Source: Coriobacteriaceae bacterium (lineage in GTDB: Bacteria; Actinomycetota; Coriobacteriia; Coriobacteriales; Atopobiaceae). Taken from it: a stretch of DNA of 64,000 nucleotides. This document shows positions 1 through 10,068 of the stretch, in pieces. Below the pieces are notes generated by a model that was not told the DNA's origin, searched no databases, and was given only the letters and a program-made list of their open reading frames with translations. The position numbers and the translations under genes are program-made. Location: contig SFGZ01000001.1 in NCBI GenBank assembly GCA_004557505.1, positions 62,001-126,000 of the forward strand, in the 5' to 3' direction. How positions within the stretch are numbered: position 1 is the first letter of the stretch; the number at the start of each line of letters is the position of its first letter.

Positions 1-623
1 CACGAGGACGTCGCGGAGCACGGGGAGGTTTGCCAGCGCCGCCTGGCCCTCGTCGGAGAGCTTCCAGTTGGGGAGGATCATCGTGAACGCAGAGCCATGC
101 ACCGGATAGGTCCCCGTGGTGTTGGGCTGGTGGAACACGTCGAGCGAGACCACGTAGTTGCAGAGATAGAGGCTTATCCAGTTGAACATGATGCTGGTGA
201 TGACCTCGTGAATGCCAAACTTTGCCTTGAGCCATCCAACGAGGGCGCCGGACAGGACGCCGGCGATCGTGCCCGAGAGCACGACGAGCGGAATCTCGAG
301 GACGGGAGGCAGGTCGCAGGTGATGCCCACGACGGTCGCCGCGATGGTGCCCAGGATGTACTGGCCCTCGGCGCCGATGTTGAAGAGGCCCACCTTGAAG
401 GCAAAGGCGACGGCAACGCCGCAGAGCAAGAGCGGCGTAGCCTTGATGATCACGTTGACGACGTAGCGGGGCCTGCCAACCATGCCCGAGAAGAGCGCCG
501 CAAAAGAGGCTCCCGGATCGTATCCCGCGCTGGCAAGAACAACCGCTGCGACCAGAAAGCCGATGAGGATGGCGATGATCGCCGAGGCTATGGGCTTTCT
601 CAGCACCTTGATTGCCGTGGTGT

Positions 624-627
<4 letters not shown>
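1..627 (-). CDS. ABC transporter permease, nucleoside (BMP) type, partial
   Basis: The protein reads from a GTG at 627 towards position 1 and runs out of the window, so only about 209 N-terminal residues are seen. It begins MNTTAIKVLRKPIASAI, has a hydrophobic first helix and then several more membrane segments, with the family-like stretch FKVGLFNIGAEGQYILG. This matches the inner-membrane permeases of ribose/nucleoside ABC importers (YufP/NupP type). The start overlaps the stop of the ATPase gene by four bases (GTGA), implying translational coupling. With the ATPase and the BMP lipoprotein it forms an importer, probably for purine nucleosides given deoD and deoB next door. A second permease would be expected beyond the window edge. 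Confidence 0.85.
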
Positions 628-2153
<1,526 letters not shown>

Positions 2154-2250
2154 AGTCCACCTCCCTATGAGGAGCAAGGGGCCGAGGCCCCTCGACAGTC
2201 AAGCAGCGGGGGGGCGCCCGTCGCACACCAGGTGCCCCCCGGCCGCGCGT

Positions 2251-3351
2251 CTAGAGGCTAGCGATGAACTTGTCGTAGTCATCCGAGGTCGCGGGCGGCA
2301 CGATGTCACCCGACTTGATGAGCCCCTCCACGGCGAGGGCGTCGTTGTAGACGTCCTCCCCCATGAGGGAGTAGTCCTCGGGAATGCCCACGGCACCATC
2401 GGAGAGGCCCAGGGTGATGTTGGTGCCGCCCTTGAGCTCGCCGGAGAGGAGGCGCTTGGAGACGTCCACGATGGCGACGTCGACCTCCTTGAGCGCGGAG
2501 GTGAGCACCGTGCCCTCGGCAAGGTAGGACTGGTCCATGTCGGCACCGATGGCGTAGATGCCGGCGTCCTTGCAGGCGTTGATGACGCCGACGCCCGTGC
2601 CGCCCGCCGCCTGGAACACGACGTCACAGCCGTCGGAAACCATGCGCTGCGTGATGGAGCTGCCCTTGGCCGCATCGCCGAAGCTCTCGGCGTACTGGGA
2701 CTCGCACTGGACGTTGAGTCCCTTGTCCTTGTTGGCGTAGGCAACGCCGGCCTTGTAGCCAAGCTCGAACTGGAGCATGACGTCGCTCTCGACGCCGAGC
2801 ACGTTGCCAACCATGCCGGTCTTGCTCACGCAGGCGGCGATGTAGCCAACGACGAACGACGACTCCTGAGCGCGGAACTGGACGCCGGTGATGTTGGGGG
2901 CGTCGGTGGGGTTGGCGTTGTCGATGATGCCAAACTGGACGTCGGGGTTGGCCTTGGCCGCATTGCCCACGGCCTTCGCCATGGCAAAGCCAATCGCCCA
3001 GATGAGCTCGGCGTCGTCGTCGACCGCCTTGTCGAGGTTGGTCACGTAGTCGGACTCCTGCTTGGACTCGAGGTAGCTTATGGTCCAGCCCTCGTCCCGC
3101 TGGAGCTGCTGGAGGCCTGACCATGAGATCTGGTTGAACGACTGGTCGTTCACGCCGCCGGTGTCGGTGACCATCTCAACCTTGTGGGTCGCTCCGGACG
3201 TGGCGCCGCCATCGGCAGCAGAGCCGCCGCCGGACGACGGGTCGCTGGGCGAGCCACCGCACCCCACGAGCGCGCCGGTGGCACCCAGTGCGCACGCGCC
3301 GGCAAGGCCCTTCAGGAAGCCGCGCCGAGTAAAGCTGCTCTGATCTGGCAT
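2251..3351 (-). CDS. BMP family ABC transporter substrate-binding lipoprotein
   Basis: A 366-residue exported lipoprotein of the Bmp/PnrA (Med) family, which binds purine nucleosides for ABC import. The N-terminus has a twin-arginine motif (TRRGFLKG), a hydrophobic segment and a lipobox ending LVGC, followed by a Gly/Ser-rich linker. The mature part contains VTDTGGVNDQSFNQ, a typical ligand-contact region, and a late VFQAAGGTGVGVI segment. The start at 3351 (MPDQSSFTRR) is supported by an AAAGGGG site. Presence of both a Tat motif and a lipobox suggests a Tat-exported lipoprotein. It follows deoD by about 100 bases; a G-run/C-run hairpin at about 3426-3446 in that gap could tune expression of the distal transporter genes. 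Confidence 0.9.
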   Translation of the reverse strand: MPDQSSFTRRGFLKGLAGACALGATGALVGCGGSPSDPSSGGGSAADGGATSGATHKVEMVTDTGGVNDQSFNQISWSGLQQLQRDEGWTISYLESKQESDYVTNLDKAVDDDAELIWAIGFAMAKAVGNAAKANPDVQFGIIDNANPTDAPNITGVQFRAQESSFVVGYIAACVSKTGMVGNVLGVESDVMLQFELGYKAGVAYANKDKGLNVQCESQYAESFGDAAKGSSITQRMVSDGCDVVFQAAGGTGVGVINACKDAGIYAIGADMDQSYLAEGTVLTSALKEVDVAIVDVSKRLLSGELKGGTNITLGLSDGAVGIPEDYSLMGEDVYNDALAVEGLIKSGDIVPPATSDDYDKFIASL

Positions 3352-3455
3352 TTCTGTTCCCCTTTCTCCACCTCGTCCTCTCCCGGACGAGGTGCCCCGT
3401 GGAGCCAAAACTTCCTATCGGCAGAGGGGGCCCTGAGGTCCCCCCCTTGGTGCCC

Positions 3456-4184
3456 CTATGGCCTTTGGCCTGGCAACGCCAGGCTCAGTGCGACCTCCAT
3501 CATCTGCGTGAGGCTCTCCTGGCGCTCTTCCGCCGTGAGGGCCTCGCCGCGGGAGGCGATATCCGTCACGGTGAGTATCGTGAGCGCGCGCCTGCGGGCG
3601 CGCATGGCGTTGAGGTAGAGCGCCGCCGACTCCATCTCCACGGCGAGGACGCCCATCTTGGCCCAGCGCTCGGAGGCCGTGCGGTCGTCGTCGTAGAAGA
3701 CGTCCGACGAGAGCACGTTGCCCACGCGCACGGGGTAGCCCAGGCGCTCCGCCGCGTCTGCCGCGCGGCGCAGGAGCCCGAAGTCCGCGATGGGGGCGAG
3801 CGTGCCCGGCGCGTTGAACTGGTGCGCGTAGTTGGAGTCGGTGCAGGCGCCCATGCCCAGCACGATGTCGCGCAGGCGCACGTCCGGCGCCACGCCCCCC
3901 GCGGTGCCGATGCGCACGATCGACTCGACGCCGTAGAAGTGGTAGAGCTCGTACGAGTAGATGCCTATGGAGGGCATGCCCATGCCGCTGCCCATCACCG
4001 ATACGGGGTTGCCCTGGTACGTGCCCGTGTACCCCAGCATGTTGCGGACGCCGTTGAACTGCTCGACGCCCTCGAGGTAGGTCTCGGCGAGGCGCTCTGC
4101 GCGAAGCGGGTCTCCCGGCATGAGGACGAGAGGGGCCACCTGGCCCGCGAGCGCCTCGTTGTGCGGCGTGGGGGTTTGTGCCAT
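3456..4184 (-). CDS. deoD: Purine-nucleoside phosphorylase, DeoD type
   Basis: A 242-residue cytosolic enzyme that splits (deoxy)inosine, guanosine or adenosine with phosphate to base and (deoxy)ribose-1-phosphate. Hallmarks of the hexameric DeoD family are LMPGDPLRAERLAE near the N-terminus (phosphate binding), MGSGMGMPSIGIYSYEL, RIGTAGG, and VEMESAALY, the ribose-binding Met-Glu. The length fits the family (about 235). The start at 4184 follows GGAGGC at good spacing and is only two bases after the deoB stop, so the two are cotranslated. Its product is the substrate of DeoB, encoded just upstream. Confidence 0.95.
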   Translation of the reverse strand: MAQTPTPHNEALAGQVAPLVLMPGDPLRAERLAETYLEGVEQFNGVRNMLGYTGTYQGNPVSVMGSGMGMPSIGIYSYELYHFYGVESIVRIGTAGGVAPDVRLRDIVLGMGACTDSNYAHQFNAPGTLAPIADFGLLRRAADAAERLGYPVRVGNVLSSDVFYDDDRTASERWAKMGVLAVEMESAALYLNAMRARRRALTILTVTDIASRGEALTAEERQESLTQMMEVALSLALPGQRP

Positions 4185-4186
4185 GG

Positions 4187-5377
4187 CTATGCCTCCAGAA
4201 TCTGATCGAGCTGCGACGTCCCGCTGGGAAGCGCGGGCGCGCCGAGGTAGTCCAGGACCGTGGCCGAGACGTCCGCAAACGTGGGCCTCGTGCCGAGGTC
4301 GGCCCCCGCGCGCACGCGCGGGCCGCACACGAGCCACGGGACGTACTCGCGCGAGTGGTCCGTCGAGGGCGTCACGGGATCGCAGCCGTGGTCCGCCGTG
4401 ATCATGAGGAGGTCGTCGTCGCGCAGGCCCGCCACGATGCGCGGGAGCTGGCTGTCGAAGTGGCTCAGGGCCCGCGCGTAGCCGGGCGCGTCGTTGCGGT
4501 GGCCGTAGATCATGTCGAAGTCCACGAGGTTGGTGAAGCAGAGACCCGCGAAGTCGCGCCCCGTGGCCTCGACCGTGCGCTCGATGCCCTCGTCGTTGCC
4601 CGAGGTGAAGACGTGGTCCGTGATGCCGCGGTGGGCGAAGATGTCGTAGATCTTGCCGATGGAGAGCACGTCCTGCCCGGCGTCCTTGAGCGCGTCGAGC
4701 ATCGTGGTGCCCGTGGGCTCGAGGGAGAAGTCGTGCCTGCGCGGAGTGCGCGCGTAGTTGGGCCACTCCCCCGCGTAGGGCCGCGCGATGACGCGGGCGA
4801 CGCCGTGCTCGCCCACAAGGATCCTGCGCGCGATGCGGCAGTACTCGTAGAGCTGCTCGGGCGGCACCGCGTCCTCGTGCGCGGCGATCTGGAAGACGCT
4901 GTCTGCCGAGGTGTAGACGATGAGCTTGCCGGTCTCCAGCTGCTCGCGGCCGTATTCCTCGATCACCTGCGTGCCGGAGCAGGGCCTGTTGCAGAGCACC
5001 CCGCGGCCCGTCTGGCGTTCGAACTCGTCAAGCACCTCCCGTGGGAAGCCGTTGGGATACGTGGGGAAGCGCTTGGGCGAGATGACGCCGGCCATCTCCC
5101 AGTGCCCCACCGTGGTGTCCTTGCCGGCAGAGGCCTCGCGGAGCCGGGCGAACGCGCCGATGGGCGAGGCGACCGGGCTCAGGCCCGCGTCATAGGGGGA
5201 CTCGAGCGCGCCCTCGATGTTGAGGAGGCCGAGAGACGCCATGTTGGGGACGGCGAGCTCGCCCGTGGTGGCACAGGCGCACAGGGTGTTGCTCCCCTCG
5301 TCGCCCCACTCTGCGGCGTCTGGCTCGGCACCAATGCCGAAGCTGTCCAAGACGATGAGAAACACGCGCTTGCCCAT
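4187..5377 (-). CDS. deoB: Phosphopentomutase
   Basis: A 396-residue metalloenzyme of the alkaline phosphatase fold that interconverts (deoxy)ribose-1- and -5-phosphate. The N-terminus KRVFLIVLDSFGIGAEPDA carries the metal-binding Asp. TVGHWEMAG holds the phosphorylated Thr, and KIYDIFAHRGIT, NLVDFDMIYGHRND and MITADHGCDP supply further metal ligands. The start at 5377 is set by GGAGGG seven bases upstream. It is the first gene of the minus-strand operon deoB-deoD-bmp-ABC. Deoxyribose-5-phosphate made here would feed DeoC at 10.1-10.7 kb. Confidence 0.96.
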   Translation of the reverse strand: MGKRVFLIVLDSFGIGAEPDAAEWGDEGSNTLCACATTGELAVPNMASLGLLNIEGALESPYDAGLSPVASPIGAFARLREASAGKDTTVGHWEMAGVISPKRFPTYPNGFPREVLDEFERQTGRGVLCNRPCSGTQVIEEYGREQLETGKLIVYTSADSVFQIAAHEDAVPPEQLYEYCRIARRILVGEHGVARVIARPYAGEWPNYARTPRRHDFSLEPTGTTMLDALKDAGQDVLSIGKIYDIFAHRGITDHVFTSGNDEGIERTVEATGRDFAGLCFTNLVDFDMIYGHRNDAPGYARALSHFDSQLPRIVAGLRDDDLLMITADHGCDPVTPSTDHSREYVPWLVCGPRVRAGADLGTRPTFADVSATVLDYLGAPALPSGTSQLDQILEA

Positions 5378-5467
5378 GGCCGCTCCCTCCGCAGGCATCT
5401 CCTCCGCCGCCACCGTGCGACGCCGGAACGCATGGCGGATCGAAACCATCGATATGTCTAGTATTGT

Positions 5468-5483
5468 TTGGCCTCGAAGCCAA
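5468..5483. promoter_or_regulatory. Candidate operator: TTGGC-N6-GCCAA
   Basis: A perfect 5-bp inverted repeat with a six-base centre lies in the 220-bp divergent region between deoB (minus) and the PfkB kinase (plus). Its position upstream of deoB suits a repressor site. No factor can be assigned from sequence alone and the short arms make chance possible. Confidence 0.3.
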
Positions 5484-5534
5484 CGGCGAACGAGCGGGGC
5501 AGCCGGTACGAACAATTCGATAAGCGGCAAATAC

Positions 5535-5562
5535 TTAGCAACTATAAGCATTTGTTTAGAAT
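5535..5562 (+). promoter_or_regulatory. Candidate promoter of the HTH-kinase gene
   Basis: TTAGCA (5535-5540) and TAGAAT (5557-5562) are separated by 16 bases in an AT-rich patch that stands out from the high-GC surroundings, about 35 bases before the ATG at 5598. The match to a sigma-70 promoter is moderate. Confidence 0.4.
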
Positions 5563-5597
5563 TGCACTGTAAGGCGGCACACGGGAGAGGGGACGTA

Positions 5598-6737
5598 ATG
5601 CTCACCGAGAGAGAACAGCAGATCCTTGGGTGGATTCGAGCAAACCCCTCCATTTCTCAGCAGGAAATTGCCGATCGCGCCGGGATCTCGCGATCGTCCG
5701 TGTCTGTTCACATCTCGAACCTCACCAAGAAGGGTGCGATTCTCGGCCGTCAATACGTCCTTTCGGACCGCTCCTACGTCGTGGTTGTTGGCGCCACCAA
5801 TATGGACGTGGCGGGCAAGCCGGACGGCGTTCCCACGCCGCGCGACGTCACGCCGGGCGCCATAGTGGTCTCCCCCGGCGGCACCGCACGAAACGTGGCG
5901 CACAACCTCACGCTGCTCGGGACCAGCACAAAGTTGGTGACCGCCCTCGGGGAGGATGCCCGCGCGCGAGAGCTCTCCGAGGGGTGCAGGGGGCTGGGCA
6001 TCGACCTCAAGGGCTCGGTGACCGTCCCCGGCGGAACCACCTCCACCTGCGTCTTTATCCTGGACGAGCATGGCAACATGTCCCAGGCCATCGCCGACAT
6101 GGGCATTCTTGAGGGCCTCACCCCCAACGTGCTGGAGCGCAGGCTTGATCTCATCGATCGTGCCGCGGCATGCTTCGTCGACACCAACATCTCCCGAGAG
6201 AGCCTGCGCTTCCTTGCCGAGCACGTCAACGTCCCGCTGTTCTGCGACCCCGTCTCCATCTCCAAGGCAGCAAAGCTCTCCGGGCTGCTCGGGCACTTCC
6301 ACGCCATGAAGCCAAACGCCCTCGAGGCCGAGGCGCTCACGGGGGTCTCCATACACGACGAGAGGAGCCTGGAGCTGGCCGCGCAGAGGCTGCTTGATAC
6401 GGGGCTTGACCAGGTGTTCATTTCTCTTGGTGCCGACGGGCTCCTCTGCGCGGAACAGGATAGGACGCTCCGGCTCCCCAGCTACAGCGCCAACGTGGTG
6501 AGCGCCACGGGGTCTGGAGACGCCATGATGGGTGCCATCATCTGGGCATACCTGGAAGGCAAGGACCTCGAGGGAACCTGCTCCGCAGGTCTTGCGGTTG
6601 CCGCCATCTCTGTGGAGTCCGCGTCCACCGTAAACCCCAGCCTCACCGCCGGGGCCGTACGGCAACGCATGGCGCAGCCGGGCACGGTAGGGACGCCCCT
6701 TTCGGCAGGCCCGTCCGCGCAGGCAGGGACCGCTTGA
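5598..6737 (+). CDS. HTH-containing PfkB-family nucleoside/sugar kinase (YeiI/PsuK-like)
   Basis: A 379-residue protein with an N-terminal winged-helix motif (about residues 1-50: LTEREQQILGWIRANP, ISQQEIADRAGISRSSVS) joined to a ribokinase-family domain. Kinase hallmarks are the glycine-rich PGGTARNVAHNL and the C-terminal ATGSGDAMMGA with the catalytic Asp. The architecture matches E. coli YeiI and pseudouridine-kinase relatives, which phosphorylate nucleosides at the 5' position. No pseudouridine glycosidase gene is nearby, so the substrate is open: pseudouridine, another nucleoside or ribose are possible. The start at 5598 follows GAGAGGGGA. It is divergent from deoB, consistent with a nucleoside-related role. 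The HTH may allow DNA binding, but this is inference. Confidence 0.85.
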   Translation: MLTEREQQILGWIRANPSISQQEIADRAGISRSSVSVHISNLTKKGAILGRQYVLSDRSYVVVVGATNMDVAGKPDGVPTPRDVTPGAIVVSPGGTARNVAHNLTLLGTSTKLVTALGEDARARELSEGCRGLGIDLKGSVTVPGGTTSTCVFILDEHGNMSQAIADMGILEGLTPNVLERRLDLIDRAAACFVDTNISRESLRFLAEHVNVPLFCDPVSISKAAKLSGLLGHFHAMKPNALEAEALTGVSIHDERSLELAAQRLLDTGLDQVFISLGADGLLCAEQDRTLRLPSYSANVVSATGSGDAMMGAIIWAYLEGKDLEGTCSAGLAVAAISVESASTVNPSLTAGAVRQRMAQPGTVGTPLSAGPSAQAGTA

Positions 6738-6766
6738 GCGCGACCGCCCGCCGTCCGCCGACAAGT

Positions 6767-6800
6767 GGACATGGGTGTCTCATCTAGTGGACAGTTGTCC
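6767..6800. promoter_or_regulatory. Tandem inverted repeats upstream of the Crp-family gene
   Basis: Two sites with the same half-site occur side by side: GGACA-N4-TGTCT (6767-6780) and GGACA-N2-TGTCC (6789-6800), each preceded by AGT. They lie 60-95 bases before the Crp-family start at 6862, a usual place for an operator. Autoregulation by that protein is a reasonable guess but unproven. Confidence 0.4.
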
Positions 6801-6861
6801 TTTTCTTGACTCGGCGCTTGCCCCTAGTATCCGGATGAGGTCCCTTGGAGAGGAGGAGGGC

Positions 6862-7599
6862 ATGGACACGCTTGGGTACCTCGGCACGCTGGATGCCGAG
6901 GTCCGCGACAGGCTCACGCCTTGGGCCGGCCGCATCCCCGCCGCCCTTCTCAGCAGATGCGCACTCGTAAGGTTGGACAGGGGGGACGAGCTCGTGCGCG
7001 AGCTCGATCGCTTCGACTCCGTCTACGTCCTGACCCGCGGCACCATCGTCTCCACCAGCCCGCTGCTTGACGGCGGCACCTATGTGATCGACGAGTTCCA
7101 TGCGCCGGCGGCCTTTGGCGAGATGGAGGCCATAGGCGCAAGCCCCTTCTACCACAGCTCGCTCATGGCGGCCACAAGCGCCGAGCTTATCCGCGCCTCC
7201 GGCAAGGACTATCTCGCATGGCTCGCTGGCGACGCAGATGCGTTGCTCGCGCGCTCGCGCTGGGTTGTCCAGCGGCTTGCAAGCCAGTCGAGCCACGAGC
7301 GCTCCCTGCTTGCCTGGACCGGCAAGAAGCGCGTTGCCTATGCGCTCTGCCAGCTCTACGGAGAGGGTGGGAAGGACCGCCTGGTAGTGCCGCTGACGCG
7401 CGGACAGCTTGCGGAGCGCGTGGGCGCAAGCACCAAGACGGTGAGCCGATCCATAGCTTCGCTTGCCGCGCGTGGGATGGTTTGCATCGAGGGGCGAAAG
7501 GTTGTGATTGACCGAGAGGCGTTCGGGCTTCTCGAGGAGATGCTCCGTGACGAGCTTGGCCAAAGCGCGCGCGGGAGAGAAGGGAGCGCACGTCCATGA
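6862..7599 (+). CDS. Crp/Fnr-family transcriptional regulator
   Basis: A 245-residue regulator with an N-terminal cyclic-nucleotide-binding-type beta barrel and a C-terminal winged helix (RGQLAERVGASTKTVSRSI). The N-terminal region lacks the cluster of cysteines that binds the iron-sulfur centre in Fnr, so an oxygen-sensing Fe-S form is unlikely; the effector is unknown. The start at 6862 has a very strong GGAGAGGAGGAGG site. Its last codons overlap the yjjI start (ATGA), so regulator and glycyl radical enzyme are translationally coupled, which suggests it controls yjjIW and perhaps the deo genes. Confidence 0.85.
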   Translation: MDTLGYLGTLDAEVRDRLTPWAGRIPAALLSRCALVRLDRGDELVRELDRFDSVYVLTRGTIVSTSPLLDGGTYVIDEFHAPAAFGEMEAIGASPFYHSSLMAATSAELIRASGKDYLAWLAGDADALLARSRWVVQRLASQSSHERSLLAWTGKKRVAYALCQLYGEGGKDRLVVPLTRGQLAERVGASTKTVSRSIASLAARGMVCIEGRKVVIDREAFGLLEEMLRDELGQSARGREGSARP

Positions 7600-9110
7600 A
7601 GACCATCGACAACACCCGGGAGTTCTACGACATCTGCACGGCAGGCAATCTCACGTACAAGCAGAAGCTGCTGCATCTTGCCCAGGCGGCCGAGAACAGC
7701 ATCGACCCCATCGAGAGGCCAAAGGAGGCGGATTACTTCTTCGAGCACGGCGGCATTGACTACATGTGCGAGGGCAACGCCCCCTACCGCCCGCGCTACA
7801 TCTGCCCCGACTATGGCAAGCTCCTCGCCCAGGGCAGCGAGTTTTTGCGCCTTGAGCCGGCAACGACCTTGGATGACGCGCTCTGGAACCTTGCGATGGC
7901 CTATGATAACGTGCCCTCGGTCACCAGCCGCCCCGTCTACGTGGGGCAGCTCGACCGCATGCTCGACCCCTTCCTCGACGGCCACAGCGACGAAGAGGTC
8001 AAGTCGCGCCTGCGTCGCTTCCTCAACTACATAGACCGAACCGTCGCCAGCGGCTACTGCCACGCAAACATTGGCCCCGAGGAGACGCGCGCCGGCCGGC
8101 TGCTCATGGAGGTCGAGCAGGCGCTTGCCAACGCGGTGCCTAACTTCACGCTCAAATACGATCCGGCCGTCACGCCCGACGGCTTTGCCCGCCTTGCCGC
8201 AAAGACCACGCTCGCGTGCGCCAACCCCGCCTTTGCCAACGACCGCATCCATCGCGAGACCTACCCCGGCGACTACACGGTGGTGAGCTGCTACAACGTG
8301 CTACCGATGGGCGGCGGCGCCTACTGCCTCGACCGCCTGCTGTTCCCGCGCCTTGCGGACATGGCGTCAAGCGTGGATGACTTCATGGGCAACATCCTCC
8401 CGTCTGCCACGGGCGCGCTTCTCGAGTACATGAACTCGCGCATCAAGTTCCTTGTCGAGAAGTCGAACTTCTTCGAGACCTCGTTCCTCGCCAAGGAGGG
8501 CCTCATCAGCCGTGACCGCTTCTGCGCGATGTTTGGCGTAGCCGGCATGAGCGAGGGCGTGGCCAAGCTGCTGGGCCTTCCCGACGGTCGTGCCTACGGA
8601 ACGGACGACGAGGCCAACGACCTTGCCGACCGCATCATGTGCCAGGTCTACAAGCAGGTTCTGGAGTTCCCGGCCGTGTACTCGGAGGTCTCGGGCAACC
8701 GCTTCACGCTGCACGCGCAGGCCGGCTTCTCCGACATGCCGGGGGTGACGCCGGGCGTACGCATCAAGGTGGGCGACGAGCCCGAGGTCTTCTACGACCA
8801 CATTCGCCACAGCGCACGCATGCACCGCTTCTTCAACGCCGGCGTCTCCGACATCTTCCCCGTCGAGCCCACGGCCAAATCCAACCCCGACGCCATCCTC
8901 GACGTGGTAAAGGGTGCCTTTGCCGTCGACGATAAGTACCTCTCGTTCTACTCGTCAAACGGGGACTTGGTACGCATCACGGGCTTCCTGGTGAAGCGCT
9001 CCGAGATGGAGAAGTTCGCCCGCGGCGAGGCGGTGCTCGCCGACACCTCGCACGATGGCGAGGGCAACTGGCGTGCAAATGACCTTGTCGACCGCAAGGT
9101 TCGCCTGTAG
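7596..9110 (+). CDS. yjjI: YjjI-family glycyl radical enzyme
   Basis: A 504-residue protein recognised as the YjjI family (DUF3029), an anaerobic glycyl radical enzyme of uncertain substrate. The C-terminal radical loop is visible as VRITGFLVKRSEMEKF, with Gly463 as the probable radical site. Candidate catalytic cysteines lie in SCYNVLPMGGGAYC (Cys232, Cys244). Length agrees with the family (about 510). It overlaps the Crp-family gene by four bases and is followed 14 bases later by its activase gene yjjW. In E. coli yjjW-yjjI also lies beside deoCABD, so the association with deoxyribonucleoside breakdown recurs here in a distant phylum. Confidence 0.88.
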   Translation: MKTIDNTREFYDICTAGNLTYKQKLLHLAQAAENSIDPIERPKEADYFFEHGGIDYMCEGNAPYRPRYICPDYGKLLAQGSEFLRLEPATTLDDALWNLAMAYDNVPSVTSRPVYVGQLDRMLDPFLDGHSDEEVKSRLRRFLNYIDRTVASGYCHANIGPEETRAGRLLMEVEQALANAVPNFTLKYDPAVTPDGFARLAAKTTLACANPAFANDRIHRETYPGDYTVVSCYNVLPMGGGAYCLDRLLFPRLADMASSVDDFMGNILPSATGALLEYMNSRIKFLVEKSNFFETSFLAKEGLISRDRFCAMFGVAGMSEGVAKLLGLPDGRAYGTDDEANDLADRIMCQVYKQVLEFPAVYSEVSGNRFTLHAQAGFSDMPGVTPGVRIKVGDEPEVFYDHIRHSARMHRFFNAGVSDIFPVEPTAKSNPDAILDVVKGAFAVDDKYLSFYSSNGDLVRITGFLVKRSEMEKFARGEAVLADTSHDGEGNWRANDLVDRKVRL

Positions 9111-9124
9111 GGAAGGGCACCACG

Positions 9125-9964
9125 GTGTCCGTTCACATTCCCATTAACAACATCATCCCGTTCTCCCTGGTAGACGGACCTGGGGCACGTTGCTCGATCT
9201 TTGTCCAGGGCTGCAACATCCACTGCGCCTACTGTCACAATCCCGAGACGCAGCGGCTCTGTGTTGGCTGCGGCACCTGCGTGCGGGCATGTCCTGCCGG
9301 GGCCCTTAGGATGGTGTGCGGTGCCGTCGAGTGGAACCGGGACACGTGCGTGAAGTGTGACACGTGCATCCACGTGTGCCCGAACCACTCGTCGCCTCGT
9401 ATCCTTTACCTTGATGCGGAGCAGGTCTTCGAGCGTGTGAGGTCGTACATGCCCTTCATCAGGGGGGTCACCTGCTCGGGCGGCGAGTGTATGCTCTATC
9501 CCAACTTCCTGTCCGAGCTCTTTGGGCTGTGCCGGGGCGTGGGGTTGGGCTGCCTCATCGATTCCAACGGTACCGTGGACTTTGCCGAGCACCAGGGCCT
9601 CCTTGCGCTTTCTGATGGCGTGATGCTCGACCTCAAGTGCTGGGACGACACGTGGTTTGCCTCGCTTACGGGAGCCGACGGAAAGGTCGTCCGCAAGAAC
9701 CTCGAGTTCCTGGCGGATCAGAATAAGCTCGCTGAGCTGCGCGTCATTGTGACCGTCAATCGCAACGACCCCGAGGCTGCCGTGCGTGGCGCCGCCGGGG
9801 CGCTGGGGGAGAGGGTGGCCTCCACACGCCTGAGGCTCATGCGCTTTCGTCACTTTGGCGTCCGCGGGGAGATGGAGGGTGCGCCCTCCCCTACCGACGA
9901 GCGCATGGATGCCATAGAGGGGCTTGCAAAATCGTTGGGGTTTGGCACCGTTGTCGTGAGCTAG
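9125..9964 (+). CDS. yjjW: YjjW glycyl radical enzyme activase
   Basis: A 279-residue radical-SAM activase that uses S-adenosylmethionine to place the radical on YjjI. It has the CNIHCAYC cluster-binding motif (CxxxCxxC), followed by an inserted dicluster ferredoxin segment, CVGCGTCVRACP and CVKCDTCIHVCP, then the SAM-binding GGE in CSGGECMLY. This is the PflA/YjjW layout. The start is GTG at 9125. It is the last gene of the kinase-crp-yjjI-yjjW strand and faces deoC, which is transcribed towards it. Confidence 0.92.
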   Translation: MSVHIPINNIIPFSLVDGPGARCSIFVQGCNIHCAYCHNPETQRLCVGCGTCVRACPAGALRMVCGAVEWNRDTCVKCDTCIHVCPNHSSPRILYLDAEQVFERVRSYMPFIRGVTCSGGECMLYPNFLSELFGLCRGVGLGCLIDSNGTVDFAEHQGLLALSDGVMLDLKCWDDTWFASLTGADGKVVRKNLEFLADQNKLAELRVIVTVNRNDPEAAVRGAAGALGERVASTRLRLMRFRHFGVRGEMEGAPSPTDERMDAIEGLAKSLGFGTVVVS

Positions 9965-9998
9965 CCTGACTGGCACCGACGGGCGCAAGCGTTTTGAC

Positions 9999-10041
9999 AG
10001 CGGACGGCCCGGCATTGCGCTCGCGTGTCGGGCCGTCCGCT
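9999..10041. terminator. Hairpin between convergent yjjW and deoC
   Basis: A 16-bp stem (9999-10014 with 10026-10041, one mismatch) and an 11-base loop lies between the converging genes. It is GC-rich and could stop transcription from both sides, but neither strand shows a proper T-run after the stem. Confidence 0.6.
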
Positions 10042-10068
10042 GCTGCGCGGCATTCCTACAGAGGGGCG

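Noticed and set aside
5598..6737. Pseudouridine kinase (psuK) as a firm name
   Set aside because: The HTH-PfkB layout fits, but no psuG-like glycosidase is adjacent and other nucleoside kinases share the layout.
7596..9110. Pyruvate formate-lyase or class III ribonucleotide reductase
   Set aside because: The glycyl radical loop is present, but the length (504) and the overall sequence fit YjjI, and the ATP-cone or PFL CC motif is absent.
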